Source of the DNA: Nitrospinia bacterium
GTDB taxonomy: Bacteria > Nitrospinota > Nitrospinia > Nitrospinales > JAJDAT01
Direction of reading: 5' to 3'
Length of the DNA: 64,000 nucleotides
Assembly: GCA_029261715.1 (NCBI GenBank)
Contig: JAJDAT010000038.1
Location: 169,883-233,882, forward strand
The notes beneath the pieces were generated by a model that saw nothing but the letters and a program-made list of their open reading frames with translations, made no database searches and had not been told where the DNA came from. Every line of letters begins with the position of its first letter. Position 1 is the stretch's first letter. The translations under genes and the position numbers were made by a program. Shown one piece after another: positions 8,709 to 17,113 of this stretch.

Positions 8709-10304
8709 TTACAATGAAATGGTTATTACAACTTTGGCGCCTTCTTTAGGCTGGCTGAAAAATTCAACCGTTCCGCCCCAAACAAAGGCGCGTTCCCTCA
8801 TACCCAAAATCCCCAAGGATTTTGGATTAGACACCTGATCTTTGGTTATTCCTATTCCGTCATCTTCAACTATTAATATAATTTCTCTATCTTTTTTATA
8901 TAAATTTACTGATATTTTTTTTGCGTTAGCGTGCCTTGAAATATTCGTTAAAGTTTCTTGAAAAATTCTGAACAAGGTAGTAGCCCGGTTCTGATCTATT
9001 TCATCGCTCGTTAAATTTATTTCACTTTTAAAATCGATATTTGTTCGCTTCTGAAATTCCTTGCCCTGCCATTCTATAGCATCTCCAAGTCCTAAAAAGT
9101 CTAAAATTGGAGGACGTAAATCTGCAGATATTCTTTTTACAGTTTGAATTGTATTATCAACTAGATCAGTCATGTGTACGATTTTTTGGCTAGAATCTTT
9201 GCTCCCGGCGCCCCACTTTTTGCCAAACAAGGAAAGCTCTAATCTCAAAGTCGAAAGCACTTGCCCCAACTCGTCATGAACCTCTCTCGCAATTCGAGTC
9301 CTTTCTTCTTCTCGAATCAATTCCAATCTTTGCGATAAGTCTCTTAATTGCTTCCTGGATCGAATAATTTCATTTTCCCCTAACTTCTTTTCATAAGCTT
9401 CGCCCAAAAGCCGGGAAATTCCGTCAATCAGATTACGTTCTTCTTTTAAAAAAGGGCCTTCGTTAGCTTCTGGCATTTCTTTTATATAATAAGCTTCAAC
9501 CGTTCCTCGCAACTCTCCTTTAATTGTAATTTCACTTGTTTGTTTCCATAGAGTTTCCTCAAATGGGTTTGGGCAATATTGCTTACCATCAAAGTAAATT
9601 TTAGTTCTCGTTATTTCTGGATACTGCCACGCCTGAGCCATGAAAATAGCCGCTTTATCAAAAATATCTTCAACGTTTTCGCAATTACCAACTAAATTCG
9701 TGATTTCATAGATACAAGTAAGTTCTTTAATTCTCTCGCTAACATTGTGTAAAAGATCTTTTTGCTTTTCCTCTGCCCTTTTTCTTTCCAGTACCCGGCC
9801 AATTTGAGTACCAATATTTTCCATACTTTCAAGAATTTCTTCGTCTGGCTCTAAAGCCATTGACGAAAAAAATTCCATAACGCCAACAACTTCTTTTCCT
9901 ATAAATATAGGAAATGCAAACCCAGCGTGAACGCCTATATCTTCCGCGAGGTTTGCTCTTGGAAAGTTTTCGTCTTTTGTAACATCCTGAATCCAAGCAG
10001 GTTTTTTGCTAGCCATAACTCGACCAGGCAACCCTACTCCTGGAGCAAGTGGCGTATTCTCAGTTATAGTTCGAAACGTATCAAATCGATCAGGATTTTC
10101 CAGATACCATATTACCGAAGGAACCATCCCCTCTCTAGAATCTTCAGCAGTAAAATAAATATGCCCAACAGGCCATCCTGTTTCTTCACAAATTCGCTTC
10201 AACCCCTTATGTAATGCTTTTTCTAATGGTTGGTTCTCGTTAGAATAAACGGCAATATCTTTATGAAGCTGAATTAAGTTACCTTTTTGTTTCATTAATG
10301 CCAC
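8709..10304 (-). CDS. cytoplasmic GAF-domain sensor histidine kinase (NarX/HisKA_3 type)
   Basis: A 531-residue kinase without membrane segments. A GAF domain spans about 20-175 (GVGLPGRVMASKKPAWIQDV; GVHAGFAFPIFIGKEVVGVMEFFS). A second, weaker GAF-like region covers about 195-305. A dimerisation/phospho-acceptor block follows with EEERTRIAREVHDELGQVLS and the likely phosphorylated His343. The HATPase_c domain ends the protein (ILIVEDDGIG; LGILGMRERAFVWGGTVEF). The longest frame begins with GTG at 10304; ATG 10295, three codons in, is equally plausible, and both have only weak ribosome binding sites. It feeds the adjacent NarL-type regulator. The signal is unknown but intracellular. Confidence 0.92.
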   Translation of the reverse strand: MALMKQKGNLIQLHKDIAVYSNENQPLEKALHKGLKRICEETGWPVGHIYFTAEDSREGMVPSVIWYLENPDRFDTFRTITENTPLAPGVGLPGRVMASKKPAWIQDVTKDENFPRANLAEDIGVHAGFAFPIFIGKEVVGVMEFFSSMALEPDEEILESMENIGTQIGRVLERKRAEEKQKDLLHNVSERIKELTCIYEITNLVGNCENVEDIFDKAAIFMAQAWQYPEITRTKIYFDGKQYCPNPFEETLWKQTSEITIKGELRGTVEAYYIKEMPEANEGPFLKEERNLIDGISRLLGEAYEKKLGENEIIRSRKQLRDLSQRLELIREEERTRIAREVHDELGQVLSTLRLELSLFGKKWGAGSKDSSQKIVHMTDLVDNTIQTVKRISADLRPPILDFLGLGDAIEWQGKEFQKRTNIDFKSEINLTSDEIDQNRATTLFRIFQETLTNISRHANAKKISVNLYKKDREIILIVEDDGIGITKDQVSNPKSLGILGMRERAFVWGGTVEFFSQPKEGAKVVITISL

Positions 10305-10498
10305 TCAATTTCCATTACGAACAAATTCTATCAACTGGGGGAGGATTTTTTAACAAATACGTTGGATAATTTAGGAATGTAAAGTTAGGATAATCTAGCT
10401 AATGATCAATTATACAAAAAACTAAAACTTGTCTATTATATCAGACAAAAAAAACATAAAAACATATAAATCAACTAACAATAAATAAAGCTTCAAGT

Positions 10499-10936
10499 TT
10501 ATTCAGAGTCTTTTAATCTAAGCTTAGCGTTTCTCTCCTCAATCTCCTTATGCAACTTTTCTTTAAAAGCTTCAACACCGCCATATTTCTTTTCATACCG
10601 AGCTCTAATTTGATCGACAGATCGTATTTTATCCGCTGTCTCCCCGACTAAACAATTACCTGATACATCGCAAGCCCAAATAGGAAGATCCTTAGCAATT
10701 TCCTCTCTTAAATCCTCGGGAATATTATTTCCATGTGGCAGAGAAGCGTAATTAGGGTCGGCCGTTTCCTCAATTCGATCAATCTCTTTAACTAAATCTT
10801 CAATAGATTCACCGTTCCATGAGCCAAGCTCATCATCTCCGTCAGCCGATATAATCCGGTTGGCTACTTTTGGATCTACAACGACTTTATCTAAAGAAAA
10901 CCTTCTTTTATTATCTTCGCTCACAATATTGCTCAT
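10499..10936 (-). CDS. hypothetical protein
   Basis: A 145-residue soluble, acidic, mostly helical protein with no family I recognise. Notable stretches are DDELGSWNGESIEDLVKEID and PIWACDVSGNCLVGETADKI, with two cysteines eight residues apart, and a charged helical C-terminus. There is no signal peptide or membrane segment. It sits about 28 bases downstream of the pentapeptide repeat gene on the same strand, so they may be co-transcribed. Confidence 0.55.
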   Translation of the reverse strand: MSNIVSEDNKRRFSLDKVVVDPKVANRIISADGDDELGSWNGESIEDLVKEIDRIEETADPNYASLPHGNNIPEDLREEIAKDLPIWACDVSGNCLVGETADKIRSVDQIRARYEKKYGGVEAFKEKLHKEIEERNAKLRLKDSE

Positions 10937-10964
10937 TCATAAGTGTGGTTTACTAATTAAACTA

Positions 10965-11393
10965 TCATGCCAATTGGTCATTAAGATAATCTGGCAATAA
11001 TGTTTCTTCATCCATCAAAGCTACTACCACTTGTTCCAAAAGCAGGCCCTTTGCCCCTCTTAGATCAGCGCCATTTAAATAAGAACCATTCAAGTTAGCT
11101 CCACTAAAGTCTGCATCTTTAGAGTTGGACCACATTAAGTCAACTTCTTCTAAATTAGTTCCGCAAAAAACCGCGTTACTCAAATTAGCGTCTTGAAGGT
11201 TTGCTCCTCTTAAATCGGCACCGGAAAAATCAGAACAGGAAAAATTTCCACCCATTAAGTCGGCTTCAATCAATTTTGCGTTCTTAAATTCGGTATTTTC
11301 CAAATTCATACCACGCAAATCAGCTTTTTTACCCATTTCACCCATTGAATCGAACCAAAGCTCATGATCTTTAATTATCCTGGTTAAGTCCAT
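10965..11393 (-). CDS. pentapeptide repeat protein
   Basis: A 142-residue protein whose residues about 22-115 follow the A(D/N)LXX pentapeptide pattern (ADLRGMNLENTEFKNAKLIE; ADLMGGNFSCSDFSGADLRG; ANLQDANLSNAVFCGTNLEE). This fold makes a right-handed quadrilateral beta-helix. Some relatives (Qnr, MfpA) mimic DNA and protect gyrase, but most have no known role, and nothing here singles out that function. It lies 34 bases downstream of rfbD on the same strand, so it may belong to the rfbD transcript. Confidence 0.85.
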   Translation of the reverse strand: MDLTRIIKDHELWFDSMGEMGKKADLRGMNLENTEFKNAKLIEADLMGGNFSCSDFSGADLRGANLQDANLSNAVFCGTNLEEVDLMWSNSKDADFSGANLNGSYLNGADLRGAKGLLLEQVVVALMDEETLLPDYLNDQLA

Positions 11394-11427
11394 ATGGGAG
11401 AAAATTTAAGATGACTTTAAGTTTACT

Positions 11428-12291
11428 TCATTTTGAAATTGTCGAACTCTTTCTATGTTCTAAATAATCTTTTAACGCCTCTTTCCAATCTCGTAACCTA
11501 TAACCCGCTACTTTTTCAAATCGTTCAGATGATAACCTTGAGTTTTTAGGACGTGGCGCTTTTGCTCCAAATTCCTCAGTCGAAATTGAAGCGACCTTAC
11601 TTTCATCTAATCCTATTTCAGAATATATTGCTGCAGCGAACTCTTGCCATGAACATTCACCGCTATTAGAAATATTAATAATTCCTTTTGTGTCATTGCG
11701 AAGCAATTTCACGATAGCCACGGCAAGGTCCTTCGTGTTAGTAGGCGCTCCAATTTGGTCGCTAACAACTCGTAAATCTTCTCCTTTTTGCCCTCTCTTC
11801 AAAATACTTTCGACAAAATTTTTGCCACCTAGACCAAAAAGCCACGAAGTTCTGATAATCAGATAATCACTCAATATATCTTGAATATTTTTCTCGCCGA
11901 GTAATTTAGATTGACCATAAACATTTATAGGGTTTGTTAAATCTTCTTCTACATAAGAGCTGTCTTTTGAACCATCAAAAACATAGTCAGTACTTACATA
12001 TAAAAGCCGAGCCCCAATTTTTTTACAAACTAGCGCTACGTTCTTTGCCCCATCTCCATTTATAGAGTTTGCTAACTCTTTTTGATCTTCACAGTTATCC
12101 ACCAAAGTGTATGCAGCAGATAAAATTACAACACTTGGGTTAACTTTTAAGAGTTTATTCTCTATGGCTTTAAGGTCTGTAATATCAAGATCCGATTTCC
12201 CTAATCCAAGGAACTCAAATGAAGAACCCCTCAATACCTGGACAAGGTCTTTTCCAAGCATACCATTAGCGCCGATTATCAGAATACTCAT
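11428..12291 (-). CDS. rfbD: dTDP-4-dehydrorhamnose reductase
   Basis: A 287-residue short-chain dehydrogenase-fold enzyme that performs the last step of dTDP-L-rhamnose synthesis, reducing dTDP-4-dehydrorhamnose with NAD(P)H. The nucleotide-binding loop GANGMLG is at 7-13, the STDYVFDG motif at about 100-107, and the catalytic YGQSK pair Tyr125/Lys129 is present. Length is normal for RfbD/RmlD. It lies 89 bases downstream of rfbB on the same strand. rfbA and rfbC, needed for the full pathway, are not in this window. The product is used in O-antigen or other glycans. Confidence 0.93.
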   Translation of the reverse strand: MSILIIGANGMLGKDLVQVLRGSSFEFLGLGKSDLDITDLKAIENKLLKVNPSVVILSAAYTLVDNCEDQKELANSINGDGAKNVALVCKKIGARLLYVSTDYVFDGSKDSSYVEEDLTNPINVYGQSKLLGEKNIQDILSDYLIIRTSWLFGLGGKNFVESILKRGQKGEDLRVVSDQIGAPTNTKDLAVAIVKLLRNDTKGIINISNSGECSWQEFAAAIYSEIGLDESKVASISTEEFGAKAPRPKNSRLSSERFEKVAGYRLRDWKEALKDYLEHRKSSTISK

Positions 12292-12380
12292 ATATTAAAA
12301 ACCAATTTCAATCTAACTTCGGAACTAATAAGTTTCGTTATCACAAAATATCTCTCACCTCAAACCCCTAAAGTGATACA

Positions 12381-13355
12381 TTAAGAGCTCCCCTTCAAAG
12401 GGCGCCACCACCATTCATTTTCCCGGTACCATTTAATTGAATCCACAATAGCTTGATCAAAATTAAATCTAGGTTTCCACCCGCATTCTTTTTCAAGTTT
12501 CGTTGAATCTATCGCGTACCTACGATCATGGCCTAGTCTATCCTCAACATATTTTTTGAGAGAGTCTGGCTTTCCCAATTCTCTTAATAATATATCTGTT
12601 ATTTCCAAGTTTGTCTTTTCTTGCCAAGATCCAACATTATATACCTCACCCGGTTTGCCATTTTTATAAACAGCATCAATTGCGCTGCAATGATCTTCTA
12701 CATGAATCCAATCGCGCACATTCTTACCGTCTCCATAAATTGGTACAGATATATCCTCCATTAAATTGGTAATAAAAAGAGGAATAAGCTTTTCCGGGAA
12801 CTGATAAGGACCAAAGTTATTACAACAACGAGTGATTAATACCGGGAAAGAATAAGTTTCGAAAAAAGAACGACAGATTAAATCTGCGGAAGCTTTGCTA
12901 GCCGCATAGGGGCTATTAGGCTGGATTTGCGATTCTTCTGTAAAAAGGCCTTCTGGCCCTAAAGATCCGTAGACTTCATCAGTAGAAATTTGTATGAATC
13001 GCGATATATTAGTTTCTCTAGCTGCTTGTAAAAGATTATATGTTCCCTGAATATTTGTGGTTAAAAAAACAGCCGGATTATCAATACTACGATCAACATG
13101 GGATTCAGCTGCAAAATTAATCACAACATCAAACTTTTCAGTCTTAAACAATTCGCCGATAAAATTTGAGTCTTCAATATCCCCCTTAACAAATCGATAG
13201 AAAGGGTTTGCCTCTAAATCTTTAAGGCTCTCTAAGTTTCCTGCATAAGTTAACTTATCTAAATTAACTAATTGGTCATCTTTATAATTTTTCAAGAAAT
13301 AGCGAACAAAGTTTCCGCCAATAAAGCCGGCGCCGCCGGTAACTAAAAATTTCAA
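12381..13355 (-). CDS. rfbB: dTDP-glucose 4,6-dehydratase
   Basis: A 324-residue extended short-chain dehydrogenase that converts dTDP-glucose to dTDP-4-keto-6-deoxyglucose, with NAD as bound cofactor. It shows TGGAGFIG at 6-13, STDEVYG (Thr125, Asp126, Glu127) and the catalytic Tyr150/Lys154 in SPYAASK. ARG/substrate residues HVDRSI are also present. The start is a TTG, supported by GAGG seven bases upstream and by its position immediately before the KFLVTGGAG core; no ATG lies closer. It is slightly shorter than enterobacterial RfbB. It runs with rfbD downstream; rfbA and rfbC are absent nearby. Confidence 0.93.
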   Translation of the reverse strand: MKFLVTGGAGFIGGNFVRYFLKNYKDDQLVNLDKLTYAGNLESLKDLEANPFYRFVKGDIEDSNFIGELFKTEKFDVVINFAAESHVDRSIDNPAVFLTTNIQGTYNLLQAARETNISRFIQISTDEVYGSLGPEGLFTEESQIQPNSPYAASKASADLICRSFFETYSFPVLITRCCNNFGPYQFPEKLIPLFITNLMEDISVPIYGDGKNVRDWIHVEDHCSAIDAVYKNGKPGEVYNVGSWQEKTNLEITDILLRELGKPDSLKKYVEDRLGHDRRYAIDSTKLEKECGWKPRFNFDQAIVDSIKWYRENEWWWRPLKGSS

Positions 13356-13476
13356 CGTTTAACCTCAAAAAAGAAATCTATATTTCTATAATTTAATAAC
13401 TTTCGTCCTAACAGCCCATTAGTTTGGAAATTTTTGACAAAAAAATCAAGGTAAATTGTAAAAAACCACGCCCTTC

Positions 13477-13941
13477 TTAATCCCATTCCTCTTCATAAAC
13501 AACATACCCCGAATCATTCATTCCAATTTTTGAATAAACGTTCTTACCAGTTTCATTGTCATCCATAACATAAAGCCGGATAGCTCTAGATAAAGGGTCT
13601 TTCTCTGCTAAATGTTTTATAAAACAATAAAGAGACCTAAAACATCCTTTATCTCTATACTTTGGTAGCACATACACACTCTGCAACCACCATATTTGCC
13701 CAGCTCGCCAATCACTCCACTCATAAGTGACCATTGTCTGCCCAGCTATTGAACCAGAGCTTTCTGCCACAAAATATCTAGCCAGTGATGAATCGGACAC
13801 AGCCATCTCCACCCCTTTGGCAATAATCTCTTGATCTAGTTCCTTATCTTCGGTTTCACGAGCGATTCCAACATTCATATCAACTATAATCGGAACATCG
13901 AGGATAGTCGCTTCACGTATATCAAACTTTTCTGACGTCAT
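13477..13941 (-). CDS. GNAT-family N-acetyltransferase
   Basis: A 154-residue acetyltransferase of the GNAT fold, transferring acetyl from acetyl-CoA to an unknown amine. Beta-strand 4 and the acetyl-CoA loop read WWLQSVYVLPKYRDKGCFRSLY (about 84-105), where YRDKGCFRSL replaces the usual R/QxxGxG/A pattern with a Cys at the second glycine-like position. ARAIRLYVMDDNETGKNVYSKIGMNDSGYVVYE is the typical C-terminal end. It stands alone on the minus strand, divergent from the GspE array. Confidence 0.85.
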   Translation of the reverse strand: MTSEKFDIREATILDVPIIVDMNVGIARETEDKELDQEIIAKGVEMAVSDSSLARYFVAESSGSIAGQTMVTYEWSDWRAGQIWWLQSVYVLPKYRDKGCFRSLYCFIKHLAEKDPLSRAIRLYVMDDNETGKNVYSKIGMNDSGYVVYEEEWD

Positions 13942-14078
13942 CGGGTCTATTCCCTAACAAGTGTAAAAACTAAATAAAGTCACACAAAAAATTAGTATGA
14001 AATTTGGTAGAAATTAACGGTAATTTATCATGATTAAATCCGCATTACTGTTGTAATTTCAAATAGATAGTTGTACGA

Positions 14079-14084
14079 TATAAT
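14079..14084 (+). promoter_or_regulatory. possible -10 box upstream of the first GAF-GspE gene
   Basis: A perfect TATAAT at 14079-14084 lies 53 bases before ATG 14137 in the 195-base divergent gap. The best -35-like sequence (TTGTAA near 14061) is 22 bases away rather than 17, so the spacing is poor and the call rests on the -10 alone. Confidence 0.35.
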
Positions 14085-14136
14085 AAAGTTCTGGATATAT
14101 TGAAACAGTTTTTTTTACACTAAATCTTAAAATTTC

Positions 14137-17055
14137 ATGTCGCCGAACACCCCCAAAACTCCTACTTCTGGGAATACAGAAGTTAACCCACCTTCTACAA
14201 AACAGAAAATAGGCTCAACGAAATCGAATGTCACTCCGGTTTCTTACGCGTCCAAAACTTTGAAGCGTGAACGTCGATATTCGGACAAAATCCAACCCAT
14301 CATAGATCAAATCCTTGCTTCTAAAAATATAAAACCAATACTGTTCAATTTAACAAAAGATCTAACAGAGGCCTTCGATGCAGAAGAAGCCACGATATAC
14401 GCTATTGACAGAACAAATAAACAAATTTTTTCACGTAATGTAAAGCTGGAAAAGATAAAAGAGATTCGCTTAGATATTTCTCCGCTAAGCATGGCTGGGT
14501 ATTCAGCCTCTGCTGGAAAAATGCTAAACATCGAAGATGCCTATGACAACGTTGAACTTAAAAAACTTCACCCAGATCTTCATTTCGACAATAGTTGGGA
14601 CAAAAAAACCGAGTTCTTAACTAAATCCGTTCTAATTGTCCCTCTACCACATAACAAAAGGCTAATGGGCGTTCTGGAGCTGTTGAACAAAAAAGGCGGA
14701 GGTAAGTTCAATAACGATGATGTAAAAATGGCCAGAGAATTAGCGGCCACCCTTGGGCTTGCCATGGTAAAGATGGAAGTGGAGGATGTCCAAGAACGTC
14801 TTATTTCAACCTCTCACGCCATTCATTCAGCAGAATCTATCGATGATATTTTAATCACTCTTAAAAAACCTATTTTACAGCTTTTTGACGCATCTCTTGT
14901 CACCGTATATGCAGTGGATTATTCAAAAAATGAAATCTACTCCAAAGTTAAATCAGGAAACTCCGTTAATGAGATTCGAGTCCCCATTTCGTCTAAAAGC
15001 ATTTCTGGCTGGGTCGCTTTAGAGAAAAAAGTAGCCAAAATTATAGATGTTGCAAAAACTAGCGAATTAAAAAAATTCAGTCAGGATTTAACTTTCGACG
15101 ATTCCTGGGATAAGAAATCAGGATTTAAAACCAAATCAATGCTGGCTATGCCCATAATGAATCAAGGGAAACTGATGGGCGTTCTCCAATTGGTGAATAA
15201 AGTTAACGAAGAAGAGTTTTCTCAATACGATGAACAAAATGGGAAAATTATCTGTGACGTATTAGGACTAGCGTTTAGCAACCAATTGCGATTAGCTAGC
15301 GCTAAAGCATCGAAATTTAGCTTTTTACTTGTTCGTGGAGTTATAACCGAAGAAGAGTTGAGCCGAATCACAGCCAAATCTCGCGAAGAAGATGTTGAGA
15401 TTGAGAACTTGATGTTAAAAGAACTTTCCCTAAAACGTGAGGATATAGGCAAATCTCTAGAACACTTTTATAAAATCCCCTATTTTGAATTCAACGGCTC
15501 TTTTATTTTACCTGAAGAAATTTTTTCTGGGCTTAATAAGGAGTTCCTTCTTAATAATTATTGGACTCCCCTTCAACAAGATGAAGAAAAAGCTGTAATT
15601 CTTATTGACGACCCAGAAAACGAGAAAAAAATTGAAGAAATAAAGCTTAATTATCCTACGCAAACCTTAGAGTTTAAAGTAGGACTAAAAGCCGATATAG
15701 CCGATTTTATCAATTCAGCAGTGCCAGCCACTCAAACAAAATCTTCTGATAAACCAGAAGAACTATCTTCTATCTTGGATTCTCTTCAAACCGAAAGAGA
15801 AATAAATGAAGCTCAGGAATCTACAAAAGAAGAAGAAGTTAGTATGTTCAGCGACCGCAATAGCGGAATCGTTAGACTAGTTAATAAAATCATTACCGAA
15901 GCTTATGCCGACGGAGTTTCGGATATTCATATAGAACCCGGAATTGAAAAGAAAAACATGAAGATTCGATTCCGTAAAGACGGCGTATGTCGAATATATG
16001 AAGAAATACCTTTCATGTTTAAACAAGCGGCAATATCTAGGCTCAAAATTATGGCGCGCTTAAACATCGCCGAAAAACGTCTTCCGCAAGATGGCAAAAT
16101 AAAAATGAGTTTTGGGAAAAACGAGATAGAACTTCGAGTCGCCACCTGCCCTACTGTTGGCGGCAATGAAGATATCGTTATGAGAATTTTGGCGTCCAGC
16201 AAACCAATTCCTCTCGACAATATGAATTTTTCAAAGAGAAATCTTGAGCTTACAAAAAGTATGATCCAAAAGCCTTACGGTTTGATGTTAGTAGTTGGAC
16301 CTACTGGCTCAGGAAAAACGACGACTCTGCATTCAGTCTTGGGGCACATTAATAAACCCGAAAAAAAGATTTGGACCGCAGAAGATCCTGTGGAAATAAC
16401 CCAAGAAGGATTACGCCAGGTTCAAATGCAATCAAATATTGGATTAGATTTTGCTCGAGCCATGCGATCATTTTTGCGAGGCGACCCCGACGTCATTATG
16501 GTAGGTGAAATGCGAGACGTAGAAACTTGCGCTATTGGCCTCGAGGCTTCTTTGACAGGTCATTTGGTTTTAAGTACTTTGCACACTAATTCTGCTCCTG
16601 AAACTATCACTCGCCTTATTGACATGGGGATGAATCCTATCAATTTTGCCGATGCTCTTTTAGTCATCTTGGCACAACGACTAGTCAGGACACTTTGCAA
16701 ATTTTGCAAACAGCCTTATCAGCCAACCCAAGAAGAATTTGATCGCATAATCGAAGAATATGGCCCCGAAAACTTTGAAAAACTGGGAATACAATTCTCA
16801 GAATATTTGACATTCTATCGGGCTGTTGGATGTGCCCGTTGTAGCCAATCTGGATATTCTGGACGAACAGGACTACATGAATTATTGGAAGGGACTTCCG
16901 AGATCAAACGTATGATTATGAAAAAAGCTTTAATGGAAGATATACGAAAACAGGCTATAAAAGACGGTATGACCACTTTAAAACAAGATGGTATCGCTAA
17001 AATTTTTAAAGGCGACTGCGATTTAAAACAAGTTTTAGCCGTTTGTGTGGCATAA
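14137..17055 (+). CDS. GspE/PilB-type secretion ATPase with two N-terminal GAF domains (copy 1)
   Basis: A 972-residue cytoplasmic protein. After a low-complexity start come GAF1 (about 50-210) and GAF2 (about 222-390), a GspE N-terminal-like module (about 395-475, FSFLLVRGVITEEELS), an acidic linker and the hexameric ATPase core (about 570-972). GAF2 keeps NKxxxxxFxxxDE (Asn354, Lys355, Phe361, Asp365, Glu366), the pattern of cyclic-nucleotide-binding GAF domains; GAF1 has DV in place of DE. Walker A GPTGSGKT is at 721-728. The Asp box (TAEDPVE), FLRGDPDVIMVGEMRD, STLHTN and the zinc-binding CxxC pairs are intact. Ordinary GspE/PilB proteins are about 500-570 residues and lack GAFs. Downstream copies follow at 58 and 51 bases. 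Confidence 0.93.
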   Translation: MSPNTPKTPTSGNTEVNPPSTKQKIGSTKSNVTPVSYASKTLKRERRYSDKIQPIIDQILASKNIKPILFNLTKDLTEAFDAEEATIYAIDRTNKQIFSRNVKLEKIKEIRLDISPLSMAGYSASAGKMLNIEDAYDNVELKKLHPDLHFDNSWDKKTEFLTKSVLIVPLPHNKRLMGVLELLNKKGGGKFNNDDVKMARELAATLGLAMVKMEVEDVQERLISTSHAIHSAESIDDILITLKKPILQLFDASLVTVYAVDYSKNEIYSKVKSGNSVNEIRVPISSKSISGWVALEKKVAKIIDVAKTSELKKFSQDLTFDDSWDKKSGFKTKSMLAMPIMNQGKLMGVLQLVNKVNEEEFSQYDEQNGKIICDVLGLAFSNQLRLASAKASKFSFLLVRGVITEEELSRITAKSREEDVEIENLMLKELSLKREDIGKSLEHFYKIPYFEFNGSFILPEEIFSGLNKEFLLNNYWTPLQQDEEKAVILIDDPENEKKIEEIKLNYPTQTLEFKVGLKADIADFINSAVPATQTKSSDKPEELSSILDSLQTEREINEAQESTKEEEVSMFSDRNSGIVRLVNKIITEAYADGVSDIHIEPGIEKKNMKIRFRKDGVCRIYEEIPFMFKQAAISRLKIMARLNIAEKRLPQDGKIKMSFGKNEIELRVATCPTVGGNEDIVMRILASSKPIPLDNMNFSKRNLELTKSMIQKPYGLMLVVGPTGSGKTTTLHSVLGHINKPEKKIWTAEDPVEITQEGLRQVQMQSNIGLDFARAMRSFLRGDPDVIMVGEMRDVETCAIGLEASLTGHLVLSTLHTNSAPETITRLIDMGMNPINFADALLVILAQRLVRTLCKFCKQPYQPTQEEFDRIIEEYGPENFEKLGIQFSEYLTFYRAVGCARCSQSGYSGRTGLHELLEGTSEIKRMIMKKALMEDIRKQAIKDGMTTLKQDGIAKIFKGDCDLKQVLAVCVA

Positions 17056-17113
17056 GTCACTGAACTTAAATTACATTTTTTGTAAAATTAAGCATTAATA
17101 ACTTGGAACCTCC

